A stretch of DNA of 42,478 nt from Bacteroidales bacterium (GTDB taxonomy: Bacteria; Bacteroidota; Bacteroidia; Bacteroidales; F082): assembly GCA_017651645.1 (NCBI GenBank), contig JAGCCO010000028.1, positions 1 to 42,478 of the forward strand, given 5' to 3'. This document shows positions 1-7,571 of the stretch, one piece after another (the stretch's first letter is position 1; every line of letters starts with the position of its first letter). Under the pieces are notes generated by a model. It had not been told where the DNA came from. It saw only the letters and a program-made list of their open reading frames with translations, and made no database searches. The translations under genes were made by a program, and so were the position numbers.

Positions 1-24
1 AATAACGATTGTGATCAAAATGGT

Positions 25-59
25 GAAGGTTTCCTGATGGAGACCTTCTCCTTTTTTTT
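25..59 (+). terminator. Rho-independent terminator of a gene left of the window
   Basis: GAAGGT (25-30) pairs with ACCTTC (43-48) and is followed by a run of eight T (52-59). This is a standard intrinsic terminator reading rightward. The gene it ends must lie to the left of the window. Confidence 0.7.
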
Positions 60-103
60 GTCACCTCGTCCGGCTTGGTAGGTGGTTTTAATTTTACCTC
101 AGT

Positions 104-170
104 CGGCCAAAGGATGCGGGGGGTAGGTGTCGCATCTTTTAGGAAGCTTCATGGCCGCATCCTTTGTCCG
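104..170. repeat. Inverted repeat, hairpin copy 1
   Basis: CAAAGGATGCGG (108-119) is perfectly complementary to CCGCATCCTTTG (155-166). Pairing extends imperfectly outward for several more bases. The loop is 35 nt. The arm shares 11 of 12 bases with the second hairpin at 269-349. There is no T-run, so this is not a simple terminator. Confidence 0.7.
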
Positions 171-268
171 CCTTCGGTTAATAGTGGGTTTGCGTTTTCC
201 CGCTCTCGTTTCTCATCCTCGGTCGTTCATCCGCAAATCCACTCCAGCAGTTTAATCGATTCGGTGTG

Positions 269-349
269 CTGCCTGGCTGTCAAAGGCTGCGGAGGCAGCT
301 CATCCCCTGTGGGATAGCTTATTGGCCGCAGCCTTTGCCAGCCAGTCAG
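269..349. repeat. Inverted repeat, hairpin copy 2, with nested inner hairpin
   Basis: Arms CTGGCTG (273-279) plus CAAAGGCTGCGG (281-292) pair with CCGCAGCCTTTG (326-337) plus CAGCCAG (339-345), with one mismatch between the two blocks. The loop holds a second stem, ATCCC against GGGAT. The result is a long, nearly continuous cruciform or RNA hairpin related to the copy at 104-170. Confidence 0.75.
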
Positions 350-468
350 GCTCCAGCGGGGAACACGTTTTTAGGGCTTGTGGCGCGATTTTCGGCATCA
401 GGCCTGTCGTCATCCTGCCTCAACCCTAAAAAATCAATACAACGCGCCTGTGTATTCAGGAAAATATC

Positions 469-476
469 TATCTTTG
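469..476 (+). promoter_or_regulatory. Bacteroidota -7 box (TATCTTTG)
   Basis: TATCTTTG matches the TAnnTTTG -7 consensus of the Bacteroidota primary sigma factor and is followed by CAG. No good TTTG -33 is seen at the usual distance. The only thing downstream before the terminator at 520-557 is the candidate small RNA. Confidence 0.5.
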
Positions 477-482
477 CAGTCG

Positions 483-557
483 CTCCGTTGCCATAATGGA
501 GTAAAAGTTATCACCTTGTGAAGCCGCCAGTCCCCAATTTTGGTGGCTTCCTTTTTT
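483..557 (+). ncRNA. Candidate ~75-nt small RNA
   Basis: The stretch runs from the expected start after the -7 box (469-476) to the end of a strong intrinsic terminator at 557 and contains no sensible reading frame. The 5' part can form CTCC/GGAG. It carries the 15-mer TAATGGAGTAAAAGT (494-508), which recurs in the leader of secDF at 11019-11033. It could instead be a decayed gene leader with an attenuator. It converges on the 3' end of the integrase gene. I do not recognise it as a known RNA family. Confidence 0.4.
520..557 (+). terminator. Rho-independent terminator (small RNA candidate)
   Basis: GAAGCCGCCA (520-529) pairs with TGGTGGCTTC (541-550) with one G-T wobble, followed by six T (552-557). 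The T-run is only on the rightward side, so it serves plus-strand transcription. Confidence 0.75.
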
Positions 558-566
558 ATAATAAGA

Positions 567-593
567 CAGGGCAGCTGCTCTGCAACTGCCCTG
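567..593 (-). terminator. Hairpin after the integrase gene
   Basis: CAGGGCAG (567-574) pairs perfectly with CTGCCCTG (586-593), beginning 8 nt past the integrase stop. Leftward it is followed by a weak T-rich stretch, so it probably ends integrase transcription. Confidence 0.5.
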
Positions 594-601
594 CCCTATT
601 C

Positions 602-2095
602 TCACAACTTCTTAATCATGCGCTGCTTCTGTTGGTCGCTCACCTTTCGGTATCGCGCTATTGCCCGGCTTCCTTCGGAGTGGCCACTCATCGAAACGAT
701 GTCTGCATCCCTGAAGCCTGCCTCATACAGATTGCCGCAGAAGTTCCGGCGTCCCATGTGGCTGCTGGCCACCTCCGAAAGCTTCACCTGCTTTTCCAAC
801 CGCGTCACCGGGTCCAGGATGGTCACGATGCGGTCAAGCGAGGGAACAATCTTGAAGAAATCCTTGATGGCCTCATTATAGTTCTTGTCTGAAATGAAAG
901 GCAAAAGCCTGTCATCATCCATGTCCTTATACCTGTCCAGGATCGTCTTGGCAATGGGGTGCAGCGGCACCGTCACGAGTCTTCCGCTCCTATTCCTCGT
1001 CTTCCCTGCGATATACTGGAGATATTCTCCATTGATGACGTTCGACTTCTTCAGCCTTGTGAGGTCGCCGATACGGCATCCAACAAGCGACTGGAATACG
1101 AAGATGTCCCTCTGCACGCCAAGCGCGGGACGCGAACTGAAATCCGCCTTAAACAGCTTGTGTGTGTCTTCCCTGCTGAAGAAGTAAGGAGTGCCATAAA
1201 CGGATTGGTCTCTGTTGAAGTTCTCGAAGATATCTTCAACCCTGCATTTCTGCACCTTCATGATCCAATTCCAGAAAGCACGGATATACTTGAACTCGTT
1301 GGCCACATAGTTCAGGCTCCTTCTGTGGACGCCGCGGTCCTTGACATAATCGTAGCCGTTATAGATTTCCTCAAAGCGCCTCTTCGGCAGCCACTTCTCC
1401 TCCATCACTCCTGTCTTCTCGTTCTTCTCCTTGCGGAACTCCCACAGGTCGCACTCATTGAGGATGTAGTTCTTGAAGTCGTAAAGGGCATCCGTGGTGA
1501 CCGTCTTAATCTTGTAGCGCTTGTCGTGGTACTTCTCCATCCGGTCCCAGAGACCCATGCAAGTGTTATAGGACTTCTTGCGCTCGGCCACGATGACACC
1601 ATTATTATACTGCTCATCCATGAAGAAGCCGAAAGCATCCAAGAAATAGTGGTTTTCGAACTTGGCCATCTCGCGTTTCTTGGCCGCATCTTCCTGAGCC
1701 TTTTGGGTCTTGGTGGTCAGCGACCAACGATTCACGACGACCCGTTTGCCTCCAAGAATTGAGTCTTCCTTTTCGGTCTGCCACTCAATGTCATTCAGCC
1801 AAATCGTCAACGAATTATCCTTCAGATCTCCTTCGGATGTCTCTTCCCAGCATCGCATCAGATAGCTGGTGAGCAGGAGGAGCCTGTCACGGATTTCGTC
1901 GTTGTCGGTGCCGAACTTGGTAGATTTTCGAGCCTTGGGCATCCCGCGTTCCGCATCCCAATTGCCTGCGGTGATGTGGATTCCCGTGCCGGCTCTCTTT
2001 ACGAAATTGCGATTTCCACTGAATCGGAGCTGAATTTCGCCCCTTTGATCGTCCTTTTTCACATACCTCGAAAGGTAGTAATTTACTGTTGCCAT
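602..2095 (-). CDS. Tyrosine recombinase / phage-type site-specific integrase
   Basis: A 497-residue tyrosine recombinase that would cut and rejoin DNA through a 3'-phosphotyrosine. The full catalytic set is visible: Arg341 (GCRIGDL), Lys365 (AGKTRN), His446 and Arg449 (HMGRR), His472 (SGHSE) and nucleophile Tyr482 (ARYRKV). The N-terminal part resembles the arm-binding and SAM-like domains of Bacteroidota integrases (about residues 1-300). It is long for the family because of charged insertions around residues 100-145 and 220-260. The gene is followed by a hairpin and preceded by a -7 box (2173-2180), an 11-bp tandem repeat and attachment-site-like motifs. It is transcribed leftward, so any element it belongs to probably extends left, beyond the window. 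It appears intact. A role in inverting local DNA rather than integration cannot be excluded. Confidence 0.93.
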   Translation of the reverse strand: MATVNYYLSRYVKKDDQRGEIQLRFSGNRNFVKRAGTGIHITAGNWDAERGMPKARKSTKFGTDNDEIRDRLLLLTSYLMRCWEETSEGDLKDNSLTIWLNDIEWQTEKEDSILGGKRVVVNRWSLTTKTQKAQEDAAKKREMAKFENHYFLDAFGFFMDEQYNNGVIVAERKKSYNTCMGLWDRMEKYHDKRYKIKTVTTDALYDFKNYILNECDLWEFRKEKNEKTGVMEEKWLPKRRFEEIYNGYDYVKDRGVHRRSLNYVANEFKYIRAFWNWIMKVQKCRVEDIFENFNRDQSVYGTPYFFSREDTHKLFKADFSSRPALGVQRDIFVFQSLVGCRIGDLTRLKKSNVINGEYLQYIAGKTRNRSGRLVTVPLHPIAKTILDRYKDMDDDRLLPFISDKNYNEAIKDFFKIVPSLDRIVTILDPVTRLEKQVKLSEVASSHMGRRNFCGNLYEAGFRDADIVSMSGHSEGSRAIARYRKVSDQQKQRMIKKL

Positions 2096-2172
2096 AATGT
2101 AAAATTTTTAGTTAAAACCTTGTTGAGTGACCCAGACAGGAGTGCCCCCCACCCCTGATTTTGTTCACTTTG

Positions 2173-2180
2173 CAAAGATA
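2173..2180 (-). promoter_or_regulatory. Integrase promoter -7 box
   Basis: On the minus strand this reads TATCTTTG followed by C, matching TAnnTTTG. A GTTG in the -33 position lies 21 bp upstream, inside the tandem repeat at 2196-2217. The leader would be about 70 nt. Confidence 0.6.
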
Positions 2181-2195
2181 AGAAAAAATTTTTAT

Positions 2196-2217
2196 CCGTG
2201 TCAACGCCGTGTCAACG
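2196..2217. repeat. Tandem 11-bp repeat (CCGTGTCAACG x2)
   Basis: CCGTGTCAACG is repeated head to tail without a gap, so the copies are one helical turn apart. The pair is flanked by ATCCGT/ACGGAT symmetry. It overlaps the -33 region of the integrase promoter. It could be integrase arm-binding sites or an operator for autoregulation. Confidence 0.7.
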
Positions 2218-2377
2218 GATTTGAAAAAAAGTGGATATTCATTGAAATTTATTATCGGTCTAAATAACAACAAAAACAACTAAATAATTGATTTTCAATA
2301 AATAGACATAAGCACCAATAGAAAACCAAAATCACCATTTACTAAATGTAGTGACCCCAGCCAGGTCACCAAGAAAC

Positions 2378-2409
2378 AAAAAATCCCAAACAGCGGTTTG
2401 GGATTTTTT
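2378..2409. terminator. Bidirectional terminator
   Basis: A 14-bp perfect stem (2378-2391 with 2396-2409), loop AGCG, with an A-run on one side and a T-run on the other. It insulates the integrase region from uvrD and ends two bases before uvrD's -7 box. Confidence 0.8.
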
Positions 2410-2411
2410 GT

Positions 2412-2419
2412 TATTTTTG
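2412..2419 (+). promoter_or_regulatory. uvrD promoter -7 box
   Basis: TATTTTTG followed by CAG, immediately after the terminator stem. It places the transcript start near 2425, which rules out the longer open frame beginning at 2398 and supports the ATG at 2440. Confidence 0.6.
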
Positions 2420-2439
2420 CAGACCCCAAAGATATTGCA

Positions 2440-4740
2440 ATGATTGACCTATTGAATGACCTCAACGAACCTCAAAGAGAGGCCGTTACCACTATAGAAG
2501 GCCCCGTAATGGTGATTGCAGGTGCTGGCTCGGGCAAAACTCGTGCCCTCACCTACCGCGTCGCATACATGATCCAGGAAGGCATCGACCCCTTCAGCAT
2601 CATGGCCCTCACATTCACCAACAAGGCCGCCCGAGAGATGAAGGAACGCATCATGCAACTTGTCAACGCCAGCGATGCCCGCAACGTGTGGATGGGCACC
2701 TTCCACTCTATTTTTGCAAGGATTTTGCGTATCGAAGCAGAGAAGATCGGCTTCACATCCAACTTCTCCATCTACGACACCGATGACTCAAAGGCTCTCA
2801 TCACACAGATTCTCAAAGATCTAAGCTTAGATACCAAGATTTACCCTGCCAAGCAAGTACTGTCACGCATCTCTGCGGCCAAGTCAAGCCTCTATTCACC
2901 CGAAGACTACGCCAACGACCCCGAAATCCAAGAGACCGACCGCAAGTCGAACAAACCGCTAATAGCTCAGCTCTTCAAACTCTACAACGAACGCCTACAT
3001 CGAGCCAACGCCATGGATTTTGATGACATTCTGTATTTTACGAACATCCTTTTGCGCGACAACCCAGACGTGCTTTACAAATACCAGAACCACTTCAAAT
3101 TCATCCTCGTCGATGAGTACCAGGACACCAACTATGCTCAGTACCTTATCGTGAAGCGCATCGCCGCGCTATTCGAGAACCTCTGCGTGGTTGGTGATGA
3201 TGCCCAAAGCATCTACGCCTTCCGTGGCGCTAATATACAGAACATCCTCAACTTCAAGAACGACTACCCTGACTACAAGCTCATCCGACTGGAGCAAAAC
3301 TACCGATCCACCCAGAACATCGTCAATGCGTCAAACGCCGTTATTGCCCACAACAAAGACCAGATTAAGAAAAAGGTGTGGAGCGACAAAGAGAAAGGCG
3401 AGCTCATCGGCCTCATCCACGCCAACAGCGACACCGAGGAAGGCACCATGGTGGCCAACAGCATCTTCCATTACAAGATGAACCGCCACCTGCCCAACAA
3501 GAGCTTCGCCATCCTATACCGCACCAACGCACAATCTCGCTCAATGGAAGAGGCACTGCGCAAGCAGAACATACCTTATAAAATATATGGCGGCCTGTCG
3601 TTTTACGACCGCAAGGAAATCAAGGACTTGCTGGCTTACTTCCGCGTCGTCATCAACCCCGAGGACGAGCAGGCACTGCTCCGTATCATCAACTACCCCG
3701 CCCGTGGCATCGGTAAGACCAGCATTGAACGCATGATGGTCACCGCCAATGAACAACGCACCAGTATCTGGAAGTGCATGGAAAACAACGTGTTTCCCCA
3801 AGACTTCAACATGGGCACCATTAACAAGTTCCGCGATTTCATGGTGATGATCAAGAGCTTCCAGACCCTACAGGCCAAGATGAATGCTTTTGAGCTGGCC
3901 AAGCACATCACCAACACCATCGGACTCATCAAGGTGCTGAAGGAAGACGACACGCCAGAGGGTGTCTCGAGGGTTGAGAACGTGGAGGAGTTGCTCAATG
4001 CCATCATGGAGTTCAGTGACCGGCAGGTTGATGAGACCACTGGTGAGACCGCGCGCGTCGACTTGGTGCAGTTCATGGAAGACGTGGCTCTGCTCACTGA
4101 CAGCGAGATGAAGAAGGACGACCCCGACGAAGACTACGTCAGCCTGATGACCATCCACTCTGCCAAGGGCTTGGAGTTCCCCTACGTCTATGTCGTGGGT
4201 ATGGAAGAGAACCTCTTCCCAGGCATTCTCAGTCTCAGCACGAGAGAAGAATTGGAAGAGGAGCGCCGTCTATTCTACGTGGCCATCACCCGCGCCATGA
4301 CCAAACTTACGCTGAGTTATGCCGAGCAGCGTTACCGATACGGAAACCTCACTCTCAGTGAGCGTTCGCGCTTCGTCGACGAAATCGATGCTAGTCTTAT
4401 TGAACAGACACAAAAAGCCTCATTCAGAGGTACCACGCCAGTGGGTGGAAGACCTTTCGGTCGCCGCATCAACGAACCCGAACAACACGGCTTCCGCAAT
4501 ATCCCCAACACACCCACGGCAAGGCCTACCACAACGCAACCCTCCGCACCGCAAAACCTTGAGCCTTCCAACCCCGACCTCTTGCAGGAAGGCATGCGCG
4601 TGATGCATGCCAAGTTTGGCGCAGGCACCATCCTCAGCGTCGAAGGCGCTGGAGCGAACAAGAAAGCCTCAGTACATTTTGACACCGCTGGTGTGAAGAT
4701 GCTCATGCTGAAGTTTGCTCGGTTGGCGATAATCAAATAA
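2440..4740 (+). CDS. uvrD: UvrD/PcrA-family ATP-dependent 3'-5' DNA helicase
   Basis: A superfamily 1A helicase of 766 residues, cytoplasmic, expected to unwind DNA in nucleotide excision and mismatch repair and to clear RecA or stalled complexes. All motifs are present: Walker A GAGSGKT near residue 28, VDEYQDTN (II), VVGDDAQSIYAFRGA (III), LEQNYRST (IV), MTIHSAKGLEFPYVYVVGMEE (V, conserved core HSAKGLE) and YVAITRA (VI). The last ~50 residues form the Tudor-like tail typical of PcrA/UvrD, and a Pro/Thr-rich linker precedes it. The start at 2440 is chosen because the upstream in-frame ATG (2398) lies within the terminator and before the promoter's -7 box. It is probably monocistronic or weakly coupled to DUF4290, which has its own -7 box. 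Confidence 0.95.
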   Translation: MIDLLNDLNEPQREAVTTIEGPVMVIAGAGSGKTRALTYRVAYMIQEGIDPFSIMALTFTNKAAREMKERIMQLVNASDARNVWMGTFHSIFARILRIEAEKIGFTSNFSIYDTDDSKALITQILKDLSLDTKIYPAKQVLSRISAAKSSLYSPEDYANDPEIQETDRKSNKPLIAQLFKLYNERLHRANAMDFDDILYFTNILLRDNPDVLYKYQNHFKFILVDEYQDTNYAQYLIVKRIAALFENLCVVGDDAQSIYAFRGANIQNILNFKNDYPDYKLIRLEQNYRSTQNIVNASNAVIAHNKDQIKKKVWSDKEKGELIGLIHANSDTEEGTMVANSIFHYKMNRHLPNKSFAILYRTNAQSRSMEEALRKQNIPYKIYGGLSFYDRKEIKDLLAYFRVVINPEDEQALLRIINYPARGIGKTSIERMMVTANEQRTSIWKCMENNVFPQDFNMGTINKFRDFMVMIKSFQTLQAKMNAFELAKHITNTIGLIKVLKEDDTPEGVSRVENVEELLNAIMEFSDRQVDETTGETARVDLVQFMEDVALLTDSEMKKDDPDEDYVSLMTIHSAKGLEFPYVYVVGMEENLFPGILSLSTREELEEERRLFYVAITRAMTKLTLSYAEQRYRYGNLTLSERSRFVDEIDASLIEQTQKASFRGTTPVGGRPFGRRINEPEQHGFRNIPNTPTARPTTTQPSAPQNLEPSNPDLLQEGMRVMHAKFGAGTILSVEGAGANKKASVHFDTAGVKMLMLKFARLAIIK

Positions 4741-4747
4741 AAAAACC

Positions 4748-4755
4748 TATCTTTG
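4748..4755 (+). promoter_or_regulatory. -7 box for the DUF4290-murA operon
   Basis: TATCTTTG followed by C, starting 8 nt after the uvrD stop. No well-spaced TTTG -33 is seen. The leader would be about 35 nt. Confidence 0.55.
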
Positions 4756-4796
4756 CGGCAAAATTAACTACGTTGAATCTAACGATTTGAATCATT

Positions 4797-5501
4797 ATGA
4801 ACAAACCAGGATTAACCTATAATACGGAGAAAGAACAAATTGTCATCTCGGAATATGGCCGTTGTGTTCAGGAGATGATCAAGAAACTGCCGGAGATTGA
4901 AGACCGCGAGCAGCGCACCGAAGCCGCCAAATACATCATCAGCGTGATGGTGCAGATGAATCCCAGCATTAAGCAGTCAAGCGACTATGAACACAAGCTT
5001 TGGGACCATCTCTACATGATTTCGGGTTATAACCTCGACGTGGACAGTCCTTACGCTCCGCCTATCCCTGTAGAGCAGCAAAGCAAGCCACATCATATTG
5101 GTTACCAAAACAACGACATCAAATACGGGCATTACGGGCAATACCTTATCAAGATGATTGAGGCCGCCTCGCAGGAGGAGAATGATGAAGTTCGCGAAGC
5201 CCTCGCCTATTCTCTTGCCAGTCAGATGAAGCGCAATTACCTGGAATGGAACAAGAGCGTCGTCAACGATCAAGTGATTATCGATGACCTGAAAACCATC
5301 AGTGGAGACCGTCTCGTCATCTCCGATGAATCAAAGCTGAACAGCAACAACGACATGCCTGGCAAAAGCCAACAACAGCCTAAGCAGCAGCAACAGCAGG
5401 GCAAGAAGAAAAAGAAGAAAGTGCCGAACCTGAAGGCCAACATGAATAACCCGAACAACCCGGCGTATAAGAAGCGCATGCAAGAATTAGGAAAAATGTA
5501 A
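4797..5501 (+). CDS. DUF4290 family protein
   Basis: A 234-residue soluble protein of the Bacteroidota-specific DUF4290 family, whose function is unknown. The N-terminal ~180 residues contain the family pattern (GLTYNTE..IVISEYGR near the start, HKLWDHL near residue 65, and RNYLEWNK near residue 145). The tail is low complexity, with poly-Gln then six Lys and an Asn/Pro-rich end, which suggests a disordered basic region able to bind nucleic acid or membranes. The gene lies 4 nt upstream of murA, an arrangement I know from other Bacteroidota, so a link to envelope synthesis is plausible but only by association. No signal peptide or membrane segment is visible. Confidence 0.85.
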   Translation: MNKPGLTYNTEKEQIVISEYGRCVQEMIKKLPEIEDREQRTEAAKYIISVMVQMNPSIKQSSDYEHKLWDHLYMISGYNLDVDSPYAPPIPVEQQSKPHHIGYQNNDIKYGHYGQYLIKMIEAASQEENDEVREALAYSLASQMKRNYLEWNKSVVNDQVIIDDLKTISGDRLVISDESKLNSNNDMPGKSQQQPKQQQQQGKKKKKKVPNLKANMNNPNNPAYKKRMQELGKM

Positions 5502-5505
5502 GGCC

Positions 5506-6813
5506 ATGGCATCACTGAAAATCAAGGGCGGTGGCAAGCTGCAAGGCGAAATCATCCCGCAAGGCGCGAAAAACGAGGCCATGCAAATCCTTTGTGCCTG
5601 TCTGCTTACCGACGAGAAAGTCACCATCCACAACCTCCCCGATATCCTTGACATCAATAACCTGATTGCCCTATTGGAAGGCATGGGGGTGACCGTGGAA
5701 CGCACAACAAGACACGACATTACGCTGCAGGCTAAAAGCCTCAACTTCGACTATTTCAAAGGTACTGACTATCAAAGTACTGCCTCCAAACTGCGTGGCA
5801 GCGTGATGATGACTGGCCCTATGTTAGCCCGCTTCGGCAAGGCTTACATGCCCAAGCCAGGCGGCGACAAAATAGGCCGACGCCGATTGGACACGCATGT
5901 CATCGGTCTACAGAAGCTCGGAGCCATCTTCGATTTCAACTCATACGAGGTCGAAGTGCAACGTGGCGGACTGAAAGGGTGCTATATGCTCCTTGATGAA
6001 GCCTCCGTCACTGGTACAGCCAACATCGTCATGGCTGCCGTGATGGCTCAAGGCACCACTACCATCTTCAACGCCGCCTGCGAGCCATACCTCGTGCAGC
6101 TCTGCACCATGCTCAACAATATGGGTGCAGACATCAAAGGCGTTGGATCCAACCTTTTGACAATCAATGGTGTAAGTAGACTTCACGGCACCGATCACAC
6201 TTTGCTTGCCGACATGATTGAGGTGGGCAGTTTCATTGGCATGGCCGCCATGACGGGTTCAGAAATCACCATCAAGAATGCAGGCATCGCTCAATTGGGT
6301 ATCATTCCAGATGTTTTCCGCAGACTCGGCATCCAAATGGAATACCGTGGTGACGACATCTTTATCCCTGCCCAAGACCATTATGAAGTGCAGACTTTCA
6401 TGGACGGCAGCATCCTCACCGTAGCCGATGCGCCCTGGCCTGGCTTCACGCCTGACCTCATCAGTATCGTTTTAGTTGTAGCCACCCAAGCCAAAGGCAC
6501 CGTGCTCATCCATCAGAAGATGTTTGAAAGCCGTTTGTTCTTCGTCGACAAGCTCATTGACATGGGCGCACAGATCATCCTCTGCGACCCGCACCGCGCC
6601 AATGTTATCGGCCTCGACCACAGCCACGCTTTGCGCGGCATCCGCATGGCCTCGCCCGACATCCGTGCTGGCGTTGCCCTGCTCATTGCCGCCCTCTCTG
6701 CCGATGGCACCAGTATCATTGACAACAGCGACCAAATCGAACGCGGCTATCAATACATCGACAAACGCGTCAATGCACTCAGCCTCGACGGACCCATCAT
6801 CGAGCGCCTCTGA
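5506..6813 (+). CDS. murA: UDP-N-acetylglucosamine 1-carboxyvinyltransferase MurA
   Basis: MurA transfers enolpyruvate from phosphoenolpyruvate to UDP-GlcNAc, the first committed step of peptidoglycan synthesis, in the cytoplasm. The 435-residue length is normal. The conserved N-terminal PQGAKNEA holds Lys22; the ARFG...PGG loop and the C-terminal SPDIRAG are present. At the catalytic loop the usual Cys (E. coli Cys115, PGGC) is Asp121 (PGGDKIG). In Chlamydia and Mycobacterium the same replacement keeps activity and gives intrinsic fosfomycin resistance, and I recall the Asp form as usual in Bacteroidota MurA. It starts 4 nt after DUF4290, so the two are co-transcribed. Confidence 0.96.
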   Translation: MASLKIKGGGKLQGEIIPQGAKNEAMQILCACLLTDEKVTIHNLPDILDINNLIALLEGMGVTVERTTRHDITLQAKSLNFDYFKGTDYQSTASKLRGSVMMTGPMLARFGKAYMPKPGGDKIGRRRLDTHVIGLQKLGAIFDFNSYEVEVQRGGLKGCYMLLDEASVTGTANIVMAAVMAQGTTTIFNAACEPYLVQLCTMLNNMGADIKGVGSNLLTINGVSRLHGTDHTLLADMIEVGSFIGMAAMTGSEITIKNAGIAQLGIIPDVFRRLGIQMEYRGDDIFIPAQDHYEVQTFMDGSILTVADAPWPGFTPDLISIVLVVATQAKGTVLIHQKMFESRLFFVDKLIDMGAQIILCDPHRANVIGLDHSHALRGIRMASPDIRAGVALLIAALSADGTSIIDNSDQIERGYQYIDKRVNALSLDGPIIERL

Positions 6814-6874
6814 CCCCTTCCTTTATTCTCCCTCTGCCATTTTGTCAAAACCTGTGCTTTGGCAAAGGATTTGA

Positions 6875-6882
6875 TAGTGTTG
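6875..6882 (+). promoter_or_regulatory. Possible -7 box for grpE-dnaJ
   Basis: TAGTGTTG has one mismatch to TAnnTTTG and is followed by C, 36 nt before the grpE ATG. It is weak; no CIRCE or other heat-shock operator is visible nearby. Confidence 0.3.
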
Positions 6883-6918
6883 CGGCAAAATAGAAAAAAA
6901 GTAAAAATCACACATATC

Positions 6919-7557
6919 ATGACAGAAAACGAAAACGTTAACAATCAGGACGATGCCTTGAAAGACACCGTCAACCCCGACATGGAGAGCAACCAAGAAC
7001 CCGTCGAAGAACAATCGAAACAAGAAGAAGCCGCCGAAGCCAAAGCGGTTCCCAATGACACCGTTTCAGACAAAAAGTCAAAGCGGTTCAAGATTCGCCA
7101 TGCTCAGGAGAAGGCCTTGGAAGAGGAAAAAGCAAAATATGCCGAGCTAAACGACAAATACCTGCGACTGTTCTCGGAGTTCGACAACTACCGCAAGCGT
7201 ACCGCCAAAGAAAAACTGGAGATGACTGCTACGGCATCGGAAAATGTCATCAAGGACATCCTGCCCGTGTTTGACGACTTCGAACGTGCCCTGCAAAACA
7301 TGGAAAAAAACGGCAACGAAGCTGATATGCAAGGCGTTACCCTGATCTTCAACAAGTTGAAAGACACCCTGAAGAAGAAAGGCTTGGAAGAAATTGAAGC
7401 CATGGGTGCCGAGTTCAACACCGACGAGCATGAGGCCTTGACTATGATTCCAGCCCCCGAAGAAGACAAGAAAGGCAAGGTCTTAGACGTTATCCAAAAA
7501 GGCTACAAACTGAATGGCAAGGTGATACGCTTCGCCCGCGTCGTCGTTGGTAACTAA
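6919..7557 (+). CDS. grpE: Nucleotide exchange factor GrpE
   Basis: GrpE releases ADP from DnaK and works with DnaJ. From the ATG at 6919 it is 212 residues. An acidic, Glu/Gln-rich unstructured head is followed by a long coiled coil (about residues 55-120) containing the signature YLRLFSEFDNYRKRTAKEK, then the beta-domain with DEHEALTMIP and the conserved end GKVIRFARVVV. I prefer 6919 over the in-frame ATG at 6859: the extra 20 residues are basic and unlike GrpE, and the possible -7 box lies at 6875. dnaJ follows after 14 nt. No dnaK is in the window. Confidence 0.94.
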   Translation: MTENENVNNQDDALKDTVNPDMESNQEPVEEQSKQEEAAEAKAVPNDTVSDKKSKRFKIRHAQEKALEEEKAKYAELNDKYLRLFSEFDNYRKRTAKEKLEMTATASENVIKDILPVFDDFERALQNMEKNGNEADMQGVTLIFNKLKDTLKKKGLEEIEAMGAEFNTDEHEALTMIPAPEEDKKGKVLDVIQKGYKLNGKVIRFARVVVGN

Positions 7558-7571
7558 GAAAGGAATTAAAA

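Larger units (their letters stand above)
60..468. other. Gene-poor stretch with two related hairpins, no convincing gene
   Basis: The short open frames here (up to about 80 codons) resemble no family I know and are interrupted by inverted repeats. What can be seen is two long hairpins of common design (listed separately) and otherwise unremarkable sequence. It may be the inner end of a mobile element whose integrase lies at 602-2095, or decayed host intergenic DNA. Confidence 0.5.
2126..2370. other. Candidate attachment region beside the integrase
   Basis: Two related motifs lie here: AGTGACCCAGACAGG (2126-2140, in the integrase leader) and AGTGACCCCAGCCAGG (2350-2365). The second is part of a symmetrical site, GTGACC - 7 bp - GGTCAC (2351-2369), which is the size and form of a tyrosine-recombinase core. 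The first has only the left half. Between them are the integrase promoter and an 11-bp tandem repeat. The remaining bases of this 300-bp gap are A/T-rich with no gene. That this is an att junction is inference. Confidence 0.4.

Noticed and set aside
221..292. Invertible promoter controlled by the adjacent recombinase
   Set aside because: The inverted arms enclose only 33-35 bp without a promoter, and no outward promoter is seen between the two hairpin pairs; kept only as a structural repeat.
60..468. Short genes at 75-317 and 266-496
   Set aside because: The frames run through hairpin arms and have no recognisable start context, domain or conserved composition.
959..1762. 267-codon open frame on the plus strand
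   Set aside because: Antisense to the integrase, whose catalytic residues are all in place on the minus strand.
2126..2140. tRNA gene in the integrase leader
   Set aside because: Only the last ~14 bases look like a tRNA acceptor end on the minus strand; there is no T-arm, anticodon arm or D-arm next to it.
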